Source: Modestobacter lapidis
GTDB lineage: Bacteria > Actinomycetota > Actinomycetes > Mycobacteriales > Geodermatophilaceae
Assembly: GCA_019779905.1 (NCBI GenBank)
Contig: JABAKE010000005.1
Location: forward strand, 124,001-188,000
Direction: 5' to 3'
DNA: 64,000 bases
Of this stretch, positions 8,505-17,003 are shown in pieces. Numbering within the stretch: position 1 is the first letter of the stretch; every line of letters starts with the position of its first letter. The notes under the pieces are model-generated. The model saw only the letters and a program-made list of their open reading frames with translations. It searched no databases and had not been told where the DNA came from. The position numbers and the translations under genes were made by a program.

Positions 8505-10160
8505 GTGCCGGCAGTGGCGGCGACCGGCACGATGCAGCTCGGGACGCCGGCTGAGAACGGGCCGGCCGCCGCGGACGACGCCGTCCGCCGCCGGTGGTCC
8601 CCGCCCTGGCGTACCGCGCTCGCGGCGGCCGGTGGCCTGGCGCTCTTCCTCTCCTTCCCCGGACACGACCTGGGCTTCCTGGCCGTGCTGGGCCCCGCCG
8701 CGCTGGCGCTGGCCACCCGCGGCCAGCGGGTCCGCAGCGGCGTGTGGCTGGGCCTGGTCCTCGGGCTGGTCTTCCTGGTACCGCTGCTGTCCTGGACCGG
8801 CATCTACGTGGGTGCCTTCCCCTGGCTGGCGCTCGCCGTCTTCGAGTCGCTGTACCTGGCGCTGCTCGGCGGCGCCCTGGCGCTGACCTCGCGGCTGCCC
8901 GGCTGGCCGGTGTGGGCCGCCGCGCTGTGGGTGGCCGACGAGGCGCTGCGCGGGCGCTTCCCGATGGGCGGCTTCCCCTGGGGCCGGCTGGGGTTCAGCC
9001 AGGCCGACGGCCCGTTCACCGCGCTGGCCGCGTACGGCGGGGTGCCGCTGGTGAGCTTCGCCGTCGCGCTCACCGGATCCGCCCTCGCCGCGGCGGCGGT
9101 GGCGCTGCACCGCGCCCGCCGGGCTCCCCGCGGAACCGGACGGCGGCGCGGAGCGCGGGCGGCGGCGCTGGCCCTCGCCGGCGCGGTGGCCGTGCCGCTG
9201 GTGGGGGTGGTCGCCGAGCTGCCGCTGGCCGGCGGCTCGCTGACCGCCGGGGGCCCGACCCGCACCGTCGCCGTGATCCAGGGCAACGTGCCCCGCGCGG
9301 GTCTCGACTTCAACGCCCAGCGCCGCGCGGTGCTGGACAACCACGTGAGCCGGACCGTCGAGCTGGCCGACGACGTCCGGGCCGGTACCGCCGCCCGGCC
9401 CGACCTGGTGATCTGGCCGGAGAACAGCTCCGACATCGACCCCTACCGCAACGCCGACGCCGCCGCCGCGATCAGCCGCGGCGCGCAGGCCATCGGGGCG
9501 CCGATCCTGGTCGGTGCGGTCGTCGACGGGCCGGGGGAGAAGCTGTCGAACACCGGCATCGTCTGGGACCCGGTCACCGGGCCCGGCGCCACGTACGTGA
9601 AGCGCCACCCCGTCCCGCTGGCCGAGTACGTGCCGGCCCGGTCGTTCTTCCGCTTCTTCAGCGAGAAGGTGGACCTGGTGCGCCGTGACTTCGTCGCGGG
9701 GGAGGGCAGCGGGGTGCTCGACATCGGTGGCGCCCGGATCGGCGACGTCATCTGCTTCGAGGTCGCCTACGACTCCCTGGTCGCCGACACGGTCGCCGAT
9801 GGCGCCGGCATGATCGTCGTGCAGACCAACAACGCCACGTTCGGGTACACCGACGAGAGCGCCCAGCAGCTGGCCATGGGCCGGTTGCGCGCCGTCGAGC
9901 ACGGCCGCACGGTGGTGGTGGCCGCCACCAGCGGGATCAGCGCGATCGTCGCCCCCGACGGGTCGGTCGTCCGCCGGTCGGAGCTGTTCACCCCCGACGT
10001 GTTCGTCGAGGAGATCGCCCAGCGGGAGCAGCGCACGGTGGCCTCGCGGCTGGGCGGCGGCCCCGAGTGGCTGCTGACCGCCCTGGCGGTGGGCGCGGTG
10101 ATCGCCGTCGTCGTCCCGGCGGCGGCCCGCCGCCGCTCCGGCCGCGGAGCGGCCGCATGA
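8505..10160 (+). CDS. lnt: Apolipoprotein N-acyltransferase
   Basis: A 551-aa integral membrane enzyme that adds the third acyl chain to the N-terminal Cys of lipoproteins. About eight N-terminal hydrophobic segments are followed by a nitrilase-like domain with the catalytic triad Glu306 (VIWPENSS), Lys366 (YVKRHPVPLAEYVP) and Cys417 (GDVICFEVAYD), then a C-terminal membrane anchor. GTG 8505 is preceded by GGGAGGG; ATG 8532 is an alternative. The frame is open further upstream without homology. It overlaps ppm1 by four bases. Mycobacterium fuses these two functions in one polypeptide; here they are separate but coupled genes. Confidence 0.9.
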   Translation: MPAVAATGTMQLGTPAENGPAAADDAVRRRWSPPWRTALAAAGGLALFLSFPGHDLGFLAVLGPAALALATRGQRVRSGVWLGLVLGLVFLVPLLSWTGIYVGAFPWLALAVFESLYLALLGGALALTSRLPGWPVWAAALWVADEALRGRFPMGGFPWGRLGFSQADGPFTALAAYGGVPLVSFAVALTGSALAAAAVALHRARRAPRGTGRRRGARAAALALAGAVAVPLVGVVAELPLAGGSLTAGGPTRTVAVIQGNVPRAGLDFNAQRRAVLDNHVSRTVELADDVRAGTAARPDLVIWPENSSDIDPYRNADAAAAISRGAQAIGAPILVGAVVDGPGEKLSNTGIVWDPVTGPGATYVKRHPVPLAEYVPARSFFRFFSEKVDLVRRDFVAGEGSGVLDIGGARIGDVICFEVAYDSLVADTVADGAGMIVVQTNNATFGYTDESAQQLAMGRLRAVEHGRTVVVAATSGISAIVAPDGSVVRRSELFTPDVFVEEIAQREQRTVASRLGGGPEWLLTALAVGAVIAVVVPAAARRRSGRGAAA

Positions 10161-10927
10161 CACCGGAGGTCGGCGCGGGTCATGTCCTGGTCGTCATCCC
10201 GACCTACGACGAGGTGGGGAGCCTGGGCGGGGTGCTGGACCGGCTGCACGCCGCGGTCCCGTCGGCGCACGCACTGGTGGTGGACGACGCGTCGCCCGAC
10301 GGCACCGGTGAGCTGGCCGACGCCCGCGCCGCCGGCGACGAGCGGGTGCACGTGCTGCACCGGGCGGGCAAGGCCGGCCTCGGGTCGGCCTACGTCGCCG
10401 GGTTCGGCTGGGCGGCCGAGCGCGGGTACCACGTGGTCGTCGAGATGGACGCCGACGGCTCGCACCCCCCGGAGCGGCTGCCGGCGCTGCTGGCCGCCCT
10501 GGCCGACGCCGACCTGGTGCTGGGCTCGCGCTACGTGCCCGGCGGGCAGGTGCAGGACTGGCCGGCCTACCGGCTGGCGCTGTCCCGGTTCGGCAACCTG
10601 TACACCCGGTGGCTGCTCCGGCTGCCGCTGCAGGACGCCACCGGCGGGTACCGGGTCGCCCGGGCCGACCTGCTGGCCCGGTTGCCCTTCGACGAGGTCG
10701 CCAGCCAGGGGTACTGCTTCCAGGTCGACTGGGCCTGGCGGGCCGTCCGGGCCGGTGCCCGGGTGGCCGAGGTGCCGATCACGTTCACCGAACGTGCCGT
10801 CGGGCGGAGCAAGATGAGCGGTTCGATCGTTGGAGAGGCACTGGCCCGGGTCACCTGGTGGGGCGTGCGCGACCGGCTGGCCGACTGGCTGCCCGGGCGA
10901 GTCCCGCGGGTGGTGCCGGAACAGTGA
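10157..10927 (+). CDS. ppm1: Polyprenol monophosphomannose synthase
   Basis: A 256-aa GT2 glycosyltransferase making polyprenyl-phosphate mannose from GDP-mannose for lipoglycan and protein mannosylation. It has the N-terminal VVIPTYDEVGSLGGVL nucleotide-binding strand, VVDDASPDGTG near residue 40, the metal-binding EMDADGSHPP near residue 95 and the acceptor-side DATGGYRVARADLL and GYCFQVDWAWRA blocks. It has no membrane anchor of its own. Its start overlaps the stop of lnt (ATGA), so its product is made in step with Lnt, which may provide the membrane partner. Confidence 0.9.
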   Translation: MTPEVGAGHVLVVIPTYDEVGSLGGVLDRLHAAVPSAHALVVDDASPDGTGELADARAAGDERVHVLHRAGKAGLGSAYVAGFGWAAERGYHVVVEMDADGSHPPERLPALLAALADADLVLGSRYVPGGQVQDWPAYRLALSRFGNLYTRWLLRLPLQDATGGYRVARADLLARLPFDEVASQGYCFQVDWAWRAVRAGARVAEVPITFTERAVGRSKMSGSIVGEALARVTWWGVRDRLADWLPGRVPRVVPEQ

Positions 10928-11004
10928 CCGTGCCCAGCGGTGGCTCAGGGCGCTCCGGTAGGCGGAGCGCCGGTCACCGAGCACGGCACAGCTGAGGAGG
11001 AGAC

Positions 11005-11583
11005 ATGGCGACAGTCCATCCACCGGCCGGGTACCCGACCCGGCGGCCGGCGTCGCAGCGGCTGCGGGCGGCGATCGGGCTGGGCGTGCTGGCCGAGGTC
11101 GCCGTCTTCGCCTTGGTGGCCAGCCAGCTCGGCGTGGGGTGGACGATCCTGCTCGCCCTCGCCACCAGCGCGCTCGGGGCGGTCCTGCTGGCCCGCCAGG
11201 GCACGAAGGCGCTGGCCGAGCTGCGTGACCGGGCCCAGACCCGCCAGCACCCCGGCCGGGCCCTCGGCGACGCCGGGCTCGTCGCACTGGGTGGCGTGCT
11301 GATGGTGTTGCCGGGGTTCCTGGGTGATCTGCTGGGGTTGCTCTGCCTGCTGCCGTTCACCCGGGCGCTGCCGCGGGCGCTGATCGCCCGTGGGCTGTTG
11401 CGCCGGTTGCCCGACCAGCTCCGTGGGCCGGTCCGGGTCCGGTCGACCCGCACGGCGACCGTCGACCCCGGGGGCCCCGCCGGTCCGACCGGGCCCGCGG
11501 GTCCGACGGAGCCCCCGGGTCCGGCGGGTCAGCGTCCGGCCGGTCCGCCCCGGGTCATCGAGGGCGACATCGTCGGCCACTGA
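11005..11583 (+). CDS. fxsA: FxsA family membrane protein
   Basis: A 192-aa small membrane protein. Two hydrophobic segments cover residues 25-60, and a third (about 90-120, ALGGVLMVLPGFLGDLLGLLCLLP) is the FxsA signature, followed by a basic linker. Residues 150-180 are a Gly-Pro-rich collagen-like stretch (GPAGPTGPAGP), and the tail PPRVIEGDIV is typical of actinobacterial members. In E. coli FxsA relieves exclusion of phage T7 by the F plasmid; the role here is unknown. The ATG has a GAGGAGGAG ribosome site. It lies 77 bases after ppm1, and a 13-bp hairpin follows it. Confidence 0.85.
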   Translation: MATVHPPAGYPTRRPASQRLRAAIGLGVLAEVAVFALVASQLGVGWTILLALATSALGAVLLARQGTKALAELRDRAQTRQHPGRALGDAGLVALGGVLMVLPGFLGDLLGLLCLLPFTRALPRALIARGLLRRLPDQLRGPVRVRSTRTATVDPGGPAGPTGPAGPTEPPGPAGQRPAGPPRVIEGDIVGH

Positions 11584-11596
11584 CGGCCGCGGACAG

Positions 11597-11636
11597 CACA
11601 CGGCCCTGGCAGGGGAGTCCCCACCAGGGCCGTGTG
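11597..11636 (+). terminator. Perfect 13-bp stem hairpin after fxsA
   Basis: CACACGGCCCTGG pairs with CCAGGGCCGTGTG around a 14-base loop, 14 bases after the fxsA stop. It probably ends the lnt-ppm1-fxsA transcript. Confidence 0.8.
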
Positions 11637-11648
11637 CGTTCGGTACGG

Positions 11649-11706
11649 CCTGCCTCCAGGGGCCCGCCGCGAGCCTGCGAGCGGTGGGGAGGAGGCAGGT
11701 CCTTTC
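11649..11706 (-). terminator. 3'-end hairpin of rbpA, conserved-core family (copy T1)
   Basis: It starts directly after the rbpA stop. In the RNA sense, an outer 9-bp stem CCTGCCTCC/GGAGGCAGG encloses CCCCACCGCTCGCAGGCTCG plus CGGCGGGCCCCT. The core is shared with the elements at 25925-25987 and, partly, at 40108-40162, while the outer stem differs between copies but still pairs. It probably acts as a terminator. Confidence 0.7.
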
Positions 11707-12051
11707 TCAGCTGGCGCGGGTCCGCCGGCCGCGGAGCACCTCGAGACGCTCGGCGAGAACCTCTTCGAGGTCATCGACCGAGCGGCGCTCCAGGAGCATG
11801 TCCCAGTGGGTGCGCGGCGGCTTCACCTTCTTGGGGGCGGGCTCGGTGCCGCCCACCAGCTTGGCGGCCGAGCCGTCGTACTTGCACTCCCAGGTGTCGG
11901 GAAGCTCGGCGTCATCAGCGAAGGGCACCGTCACCAGGTGCCCCTGCGGGCACCGGTACTCGGCGTACTGCCGCTCGATGGGCGCGGTGTTGCGCTCGGT
12001 CTCGTAGCTCACGCTGCCCAGTCGGCTGCCCCGCAGGGATCGCTCGCCCAT
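11707..12051 (-). CDS. rbpA: RNA polymerase-binding protein RbpA
   Basis: A 114-aa essential actinobacterial transcription factor that binds RNA polymerase and the principal sigma factor and stabilises the open complex. It has an N-terminal tail, a zinc-binding-like core CPQGHLVTVPFADDAELPDTWEC (first Cys34, His38, last Cys56; longer block described by its ends), and the sigma-interaction helix HWDMLLERRSVDDLEEVLAERL at the C-terminus. Length is normal for the family. A GGAAT-N18-GTT promoter lies 92-117 bases upstream of the ATG, which fits the thiol-stress induction known for Streptomyces rbpA. Confidence 0.95.
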   Translation of the reverse strand: MGERSLRGSRLGSVSYETERNTAPIERQYAEYRCPQGHLVTVPFADDAELPDTWECKYDGSAAKLVGGTEPAPKKVKPPRTHWDMLLERRSVDDLEEVLAERLEVLRGRRTRAS

Positions 12052-12142
12052 GGCACACCGTCCTCTCGTGCTTCGTCGGTGGTCTTGGCTACCCGGGCAG
12101 CCGTGTGCTCATGCCACACGGCCAGGGGAAGTCATGGGGAGT

Positions 12143-12168
12143 AACGACAGAACTCCTGGAGAGATTCC
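12143..12168 (-). promoter_or_regulatory. SigR/SigH-type promoter of rbpA (GGAAT-N18-GTT)
   Basis: On the minus strand GGAAT (12168-12164) and GTT (12145-12143) are separated by exactly 18 bases, the consensus spacing of SigR-family promoters. It points at rbpA with a predicted leader of about 85 bases. Streptomyces rbpA is known to be SigR-dependent, so sequence and knowledge agree. Confidence 0.75.
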
Positions 12169-12256
12169 GCGTTATCAGTTCCCCATCATCTCATGGGGTG
12201 GTATTGCACCGTCGACCACCCCTGTGCGGAGGGGGTCGTCCCCGCCCGGGGTGAGA

Positions 12257-13015
12257 TCATGGGAGGGCCAGCTGTCCCGGTCCGGTGGGGGTCGGCCCGA
12301 GTTGGCCGCGGGCGTGGTGGCGTCGGCAGAGCACCTGGTAGCGCACCGGAGCACCGTCGTCCGCGCCGGCGCCGGGCTCGGCCGGACCGGTGTCGGCGAC
12401 GACCACCGTGGCACCCTCCCGGACCATCGCGTTCCCGGCCACCCGCGCGTTGAGGAGGCCGGGCAGGCCACACCAGCACAGCACCTCGACCTGCACCCGT
12501 TGCACGTCGTCGGCGAGCTCGAACAGCCGTGCGGTGCCCTCGAACAGGCGGGTGCGGAAGTCGGTGGTCAGCCCGAATGCGTAGACGTCGACATGCGACT
12601 CGTCGACGAGCTCGGCCAGCTGCCCGACCTGGTCGCGGGTGAGGAACTGCGCCTCGTCGACGATCAGGTAGTCGACCCGGTGGCCGGCGGCCCAGCGGTC
12701 CCGCACGAGCAGGCGGACGTCGATGTGCCCGGTGAGTTCGACGGCGTCCTGGCGCAGGCCGACCCGTGAGCTGATCTGCGGGTTCCCCGAACGGTCGCCC
12801 TGGGTCAGCAGCAGGCCGTGCCGGCCCTGCCGGCTCTGGTTGTGGTCGACCTGCAGCGCCAGGGTGGACTTCCCGCAGTCCATCGGGCCGTGGAAGAACA
12901 CCAGGTGCGCCGGCGCCGGGTGCCGGCGGCGGTCGCCGGCCACCGGAACGGCATCCGGGCCGAACGCGGTCTCCGGGAGGAGAGCGGTGGTGTCGGTGCT
13001 GGGCAGGGAGGTCAC
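12257..13015 (-). CDS. tdk: Thymidine kinase
   Basis: A 252-aa type II thymidine kinase for pyrimidine salvage (thymidine plus ATP gives dTMP). Walker A is HGPMDCGKST (residues 42-51), Walker B is YLIVDEAQF (about 116-124) with the catalytic Glu121, and LCWCG near residue 170 begins the zinc-binding lasso region. The N-terminus is about 35 residues longer than usual. The GTG start overlaps the stop of the MFS gene (GTGA) and has GGAG upstream, so the genes are translationally coupled. Some actinobacteria lack this enzyme. Confidence 0.85.
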   Translation of the reverse strand: MTSLPSTDTTALLPETAFGPDAVPVAGDRRRHPAPAHLVFFHGPMDCGKSTLALQVDHNQSRQGRHGLLLTQGDRSGNPQISSRVGLRQDAVELTGHIDVRLLVRDRWAAGHRVDYLIVDEAQFLTRDQVGQLAELVDESHVDVYAFGLTTDFRTRLFEGTARLFELADDVQRVQVEVLCWCGLPGLLNARVAGNAMVREGATVVVADTGPAEPGAGADDGAPVRYQVLCRRHHARGQLGPTPTGPGQLALP

Positions 13016-14394
13016 AGGCGCTCCGGTGGGACGTTGCCGGCCTCAACGATCGCCTTCCGCATGTCCAGCGTGGCGAGCAGCACGAAACCGGCGATGAAGA
13101 AGAAGACCAGGCTGAAGATGGCGTAGCGGTAGGAGTCGGTGAGCTGGTAGGTCAGGGCGAACAGGAAGGGGCCCAGCCAGCTGGTGCCGCGGTCGCTGAT
13201 CTCGTAGAACCCGAAGTACTCTGCCTCCTTGCCGGGTGGGATCAGCTGGCTGAACAGCGACCGGGACAACGCCTGGGTGCCGCCGAGCACGAACCCGATG
13301 ACGACGGCCAGCAGGTAGAACTGCGTCGCCGCGCCGGGTGTGAGGAAGTAGGCGGCCACCAGGACTCCGGTCCAGACCACCAGCGCGCCGAGCACGGTGC
13401 GCTTGGCCCCGACGGTGGCAGCGACCCGGCCGAGGGCCACGGCCCCGAAGAAGGCGACCACCTGGACGAGCAGGATCGTGGAGACCAGCGTGGTCTGGGA
13501 GAGCTCGAGCTCCTCGGCGCCGTACTGGGCGGAGACGCCGATGATCGTCTGGACGCCGTCGTTGAACAGCAGGTAGGCAGCCAGGAACCACAGCGTGAGC
13601 CGGTAGCGGCGCAGGTCGCGCAGGGTGGCGCCGAGCTGGCGGAACCCGCCGACGAGGGCGCCGCTGCCCGGCGCGGCGACCACCGCGGACTCCCGAGGCC
13701 GACGGTTGCGCAGCAGCGAGACGCTGACGACGGTGAACCCCGCCCACCAGATGCCCGCCGAGGCCAGGCAGATCCGCACCGCCTCGCCCTCGGTGATCCC
13801 CAGCGACCCGTGCTGGGTGAACAGCACCAGGTTGGCGGCCAGCAGCAGCGCGCCGCCGAGGTAGCCGAAGGCCCAGCCGCGGCTGGACACGGCGTCCCGC
13901 TCGTCCGGGCCGGCGAGGTCGGGCAGCCACGAGTAGTAGACGACGGTGGCCGCGCCGAAGCACAGGTTGGCGACGACGAAGAGCCCGGCGCCCAACAGGT
14001 AGCGCTCGCCGGCGACGAAGAACAGCGCCATCGTGCACAGCGACCCGAGGAAGGCGAAGCCGGCCAGCAACTGACGCTTGCGCCCGCTCCGGTCGGCGAT
14101 CGCGCCGGTCAGCGGCAGCACGAACACCTGCAGCACCACCGACAGGGAGAGCACGTACCCGAAGAAGCTGCCCGGCGGGATGCTGATCCCCAGCGGATGG
14201 ATGCGGTCCGCCCGGTCGGCGGCCGCCTCCGCGATGGAGGTCAGGTACGGGGCCAGGAAGACGGTCGTCACCGAGGTGTTGAAGACCGACATCGCCCAGT
14301 CGTAGGAGTACCAACCGCGGCGCTCGCGGCGCAGCGCCCGGTCCGGCGGCGGCGCCGGGAAGCGGACCGGCGCGGGGTTTCCGGGCTCGCTCAC
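13012..14394 (-). CDS. MFS transporter, UMF1/Atg22-like family
   Basis: A 460-aa permease with about 12 membrane segments. The opening RRGWYSYDWAMSVFNTSVTTVFLAPYL-type block (residues 22-48, typical of the UMF1/Atg22-like group) precedes the loop LPLTGAIADRSGRKRQ (about 95-110), which has the MFS D-x-x-G-R-K motif. The C-terminal half has ALGRVAATVGAKRTVLG. Yeast Atg22 exports amino acids from vacuoles; the substrate here is unknown. The GTG start overlaps the stop of the upstream acyltransferase (GTGA), and its own stop overlaps tdk, so a coupled operon runs from 16057 to 12257. Confidence 0.85.
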   Translation of the reverse strand: MSEPGNPAPVRFPAPPPDRALRRERRGWYSYDWAMSVFNTSVTTVFLAPYLTSIAEAAADRADRIHPLGISIPPGSFFGYVLSLSVVLQVFVLPLTGAIADRSGRKRQLLAGFAFLGSLCTMALFFVAGERYLLGAGLFVVANLCFGAATVVYYSWLPDLAGPDERDAVSSRGWAFGYLGGALLLAANLVLFTQHGSLGITEGEAVRICLASAGIWWAGFTVVSVSLLRNRRPRESAVVAAPGSGALVGGFRQLGATLRDLRRYRLTLWFLAAYLLFNDGVQTIIGVSAQYGAEELELSQTTLVSTILLVQVVAFFGAVALGRVAATVGAKRTVLGALVVWTGVLVAAYFLTPGAATQFYLLAVVIGFVLGGTQALSRSLFSQLIPPGKEAEYFGFYEISDRGTSWLGPFLFALTYQLTDSYRYAIFSLVFFFIAGFVLLATLDMRKAIVEAGNVPPERL

Positions 14395-15296
14395 GGGATG
14401 TCCGTCGGCACGACGCCGCCGGGGTACGCCGCGACGCCGGTCGTGGGGCGCGTGGCGTCGAGGTAGGCCATCCGGTCCCGCGGCTCCCCGGCCCGCAGCG
14501 GTGCCAGGCCACGGGTGATCGCCGCGGCGATGCGGGCCCGGGCCCGGTGGGCGTCGCCGACCCGGCCCACCCGCAGGTCCTCGACGTGCACCGGCGGCCC
14601 GAGGTGCACCTGCAGGGCCGGCCGGTACCGGAGCGCCCGCAGCGCGGTGCTCAGCTTGCCCCGGTCGTTGGCGTACTGCAGCACCTCGTGGGCGCCCCAC
14701 TGGCTGACCGGCACCACCGGGACGTCGGCTGCCAGCGCCATCCGGGCCAGGCCGGTGCGACCGCGTTCGGGCCAGCCGTCGGGTGCCAGCCCGACCCGGC
14801 CCTCGGGGTAGGCGAGCACGTGCCCACCGGCGTCCAGGGCCACCCGGGCCACCCGCACGGCGTGCGCCGCGAGGTCGGTGCCGCGTACCACCCGGATGAC
14901 CCCCGCCCGCTCCAGCAGCGGGCCGACCACGGGGGCGGCGACGATGCTGCCGGTGGCCATGAACCGCGGGTACACCCCGGCACGGTGCAGCGCCGCAGCG
15001 ACGACGAAGGTGTCGAAATCCCCGATGTGGTTGGCCGCCAGCAGCAGCGGCCCGCGCAGCCGCCCCTCCTGGATGCTGCCGGTCACCTGCAGCCGCCCGA
15101 AGATGCCGGGCAGGTGCGCGAAGACGCGCAGCGCCAGCCGTCCGAACCACCAGGGTGGTGCCGCGGCGATGGCCAGCTCGCGGGCGAACCAGGCGGGGTC
15201 GTCCGCGCCGACCATGCCCGCCAGCTGGGGTGGCAGCGGCGGGGGAGCGGGGTGCCAGTCGCGGACCCGTTGCCGCAGGCTCACGACGCTGTCCAT
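14391..15296 (-). CDS. Lysophospholipid acyltransferase family protein
   Basis: A 301-aa PlsC-type acyltransferase. The catalytic HX4D motif is NHIGDFD (near residue 96) and the phosphate-binding YPEGRVGL block is near 160, with VIRVVRG and VPVVPVSQWG in their usual places. Its N-terminal 60 residues are specific to this subgroup. It overlaps the glycerophosphodiesterase gene by 16 bases and the MFS gene by four, so phospholipid turnover genes are grouped here. Paralogous to the protein at 2478-3347 but only distantly similar. Confidence 0.85.
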   Translation of the reverse strand: MDSVVSLRQRVRDWHPAPPPLPPQLAGMVGADDPAWFARELAIAAAPPWWFGRLALRVFAHLPGIFGRLQVTGSIQEGRLRGPLLLAANHIGDFDTFVVAAALHRAGVYPRFMATGSIVAAPVVGPLLERAGVIRVVRGTDLAAHAVRVARVALDAGGHVLAYPEGRVGLAPDGWPERGRTGLARMALAADVPVVPVSQWGAHEVLQYANDRGKLSTALRALRYRPALQVHLGPPVHVEDLRVGRVGDAHRARARIAAAITRGLAPLRAGEPRDRMAYLDATRPTTGVAAYPGGVVPTDIP

Positions 15297-16057
15297 TGGT
15301 CCCGGGCCACCAACAGGTCGCGCAGCATCGTCGGCCGGTCGGTCATGATGCCGTCCACGCCGAGGTCCAGCAGGTCGGTGGCCTCCTGCTCGGTGTCGAC
15401 CGTCCACACGTGCACCTGCAGGCCGCGGGCGTGCGCGGCGGCGAGGAACCGCTCGTCCACCAGCGGCCGGCCACCCAGCTGCAAGGGCACCTGGGCGCAC
15501 CCGGCCTGGATGCGCACCAACCCCGCGGCCCGCGGCGAGTACGACGACAACCGCAGCGCGGCCACGCCCCGCGGGCCGAGCGAGGTGCAGACGTCCGGGC
15601 CGAACAGCCGGCGGGCCGCGGCCAGCCGGGCGTCGGAGAACGATCCCAGGCAGATCCGGTCCTCCACCCCGAGCCGGCGGACGGTGCGCACCAGGGGAGC
15701 CAGCACGCCGGCCGCCTTGATGTCGAGGTTGAACCGGACGTCGGGCCACGCGCCGAGCAGGTCGTCCAGCCGCACGACCGGTTCCCGGCCACCGATCAGC
15801 GCCCCGCGGACCTCCCGCCACGGCAGGTTCTCGATCCGCCCGGCCCGATCGGTCACCCGGTCCAGCGTCGGGTCGTGGAAGGCCACCAGGGCGCCGTCGG
15901 CGGTCACCCGGACGTCGGTCTCCAGGTAGCGGTAGCCCAGTGCGAGGCAGGCCTCGAACGCCGGCATGGTGTTCTCCACGTGATCGATGGCCCCGCCACG
16001 GTGCGCCATCGCCAACGGTGTCGGTGCGTCGAGGAAGGCATAGCGCGAGCCCGGCAC
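15281..16057 (-). CDS. Glycerophosphodiester phosphodiesterase
   Basis: A 258-aa GDPD-family TIM-barrel enzyme releasing sn-glycerol 3-phosphate from glycerophosphodiesters. It has AHRGG (His19), ENT (Glu28), the metal-binding ETDVRVTADG (about 46-55) and HD of VAFHDPTLDR (about 59-68). No signal peptide is seen, so it is probably cytoplasmic (UgpQ-like). It is the first gene of the coupled minus-strand operon and is followed by an acyltransferase. Confidence 0.9.
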   Translation of the reverse strand: MPGSRYAFLDAPTPLAMAHRGGAIDHVENTMPAFEACLALGYRYLETDVRVTADGALVAFHDPTLDRVTDRAGRIENLPWREVRGALIGGREPVVRLDDLLGAWPDVRFNLDIKAAGVLAPLVRTVRRLGVEDRICLGSFSDARLAAARRLFGPDVCTSLGPRGVAALRLSSYSPRAAGLVRIQAGCAQVPLQLGGRPLVDERFLAAAHARGLQVHVWTVDTEQEATDLLDLGVDGIMTDRPTMLRDLLVARDQWTAS

Positions 16058-16183
16058 GCGATCACGTTAATGGCGGGCCGCCGGGCGTCCCCCGGGGGTC
16101 CCCGGTGTTCCCGGCAGGCCTCCGGCGGTCCGGTTGGGCGTGTCCGCCGGGGCCGCCGCGCTCTGCCGTCTACGGTCCCTGAC

Positions 16184-16582
16184 GTGGTTGTAGAGACCGG
16201 CGCACCGCCCCGTCCCGCGTCCCGGACGCGACGGGCCGACGCCGAGGAACGACGGTGCGGATGGTGCCGCAGCGTGCTGCCGGTCCAGGAGACGGTCGGC
16301 CGCCCGCGGCTGTACTGCGGACAGGCGTGCCGGCAGCGCGCCTACGAGCAGCGCTCGGCGACGGCCAAAGCAGGCCTGTCCGACGACGTGGTCCTGGTGA
16401 CCCGCGCCGAGCTCGACGGTCTGCAGGACCGGCTCTACCAGCTGCGCTGCGCCATCGAGGACGTGCAGACCCTGCTGAGCGAGAAGCCCACCAAGGCCGA
16501 GCTGGAACGCTCGCTCGCCGAGCTGGTGCGCTCGACCGGGCGACTGGACCGGCTGTGGCTGTCGGGACGGTCGGCCGGCTGA
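16184..16582 (+). CDS. Small zinc-finger-like protein with coiled-coil tail
   Basis: A 132-aa protein of unknown function. Residues 24-58 hold CGWC, then GRPRLYCGQACRQRAYEQR, a Cys4 zinc finger of the type seen in small actinobacterial DNA-associated proteins. The C-terminal part (70-125) is rich in Leu/Glu/Arg heptads and probably forms a coiled coil. GTG 16184 is chosen because homology begins soon after it. No ribosome site precedes it and a TCTACGGT -10-like box lies about ten bases upstream, so a leaderless transcript is possible. It is divergent from the glycerophosphodiesterase gene. Confidence 0.65.
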   Translation: MVVETGAPPRPASRTRRADAEERRCGWCRSVLPVQETVGRPRLYCGQACRQRAYEQRSATAKAGLSDDVVLVTRAELDGLQDRLYQLRCAIEDVQTLLSEKPTKAELERSLAELVRSTGRLDRLWLSGRSAG

Positions 16583-16605
16583 CGCACACCTGACCACGTC
16601 GCTTC

Positions 16606-16622
16606 CGTCACTGTGACGAATC
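16606..16622. repeat. Palindromic repeat CGTCACTGTGACGAATC (copy 1)
   Basis: CGTCAC-N-GTGACG is a perfect inverted repeat and is followed by AATC. The same 17 bases (one difference at the central N) occur at 17004-17020, on the other side of the small lipoprotein gene. It could be an operator or a mobile-element end. Confidence 0.65.
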
Positions 16623-16668
16623 GAGGTGGTCGGACGGGATCCGGCCGGGGAGCGGCCCGCCGGCCGGC

Positions 16669-16941
16669 TCAGTCGTTGCCGCCGTCGCTCTCGTCCTCGT
16701 CGCGCTCGCTGTCGCTGTTGTCGTCCGGGTCGTTGTCGCTGTTGTCGGGCAGGTTGCCCTGCGAGACGTCGCCGGGATCGTTGCCGCCGGTGTTCTCGCT
16801 GTCGTCGTCGGTCGTGCCGTCGTTACGGGTGTCGCTGTTCTCCCCGCCGCTCGGGTCGCCGCAGGCGGTCAGCGTGCCGGCGCCGCCGCCGACGAGGGCG
16901 AACGCGAGGAACAGGGCGGCCACCGGGCGTCGGGTGTTCAT
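16669..16941 (-). CDS. Small Asp/Asn/Ser-rich lipoprotein
   Basis: A 90-aa predicted lipoprotein of unknown function. The signal peptide has a basic start, a hydrophobic core (8-22) and lipobox LTAC with Cys27. The mature part is almost entirely Asp, Asn, Glu, Ser, Gly and Pro (for example DNDPDDNSDSERDEDESD), with no hydrophobic core, so it is probably disordered and strongly acidic; metal binding or a spacer role is conceivable. It lies 118 bases from the dif-like site and is flanked by two palindromic repeats. The ATG is clear. Confidence 0.7.
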   Translation of the reverse strand: MNTRRPVAALFLAFALVGGGAGTLTACGDPSGGENSDTRNDGTTDDDSENTGGNDPGDVSQGNLPDNSDNDPDDNSDSERDEDESDGGND

Positions 16942-17003
16942 GTCCTGACCCTACGAAGCGATCCCGGCCGCCGCCCGTCGAACGCCCGACAACGCAGTGA
17001 ATA

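Noticed and set aside
14383-14394. GTGAGCGAGCC at the MFS start, the same opening as the E1/E2 leaders
   Set aside because: The match stops after about 12 bases and consists of the start codon plus common codons; no second ORF or further similarity follows.
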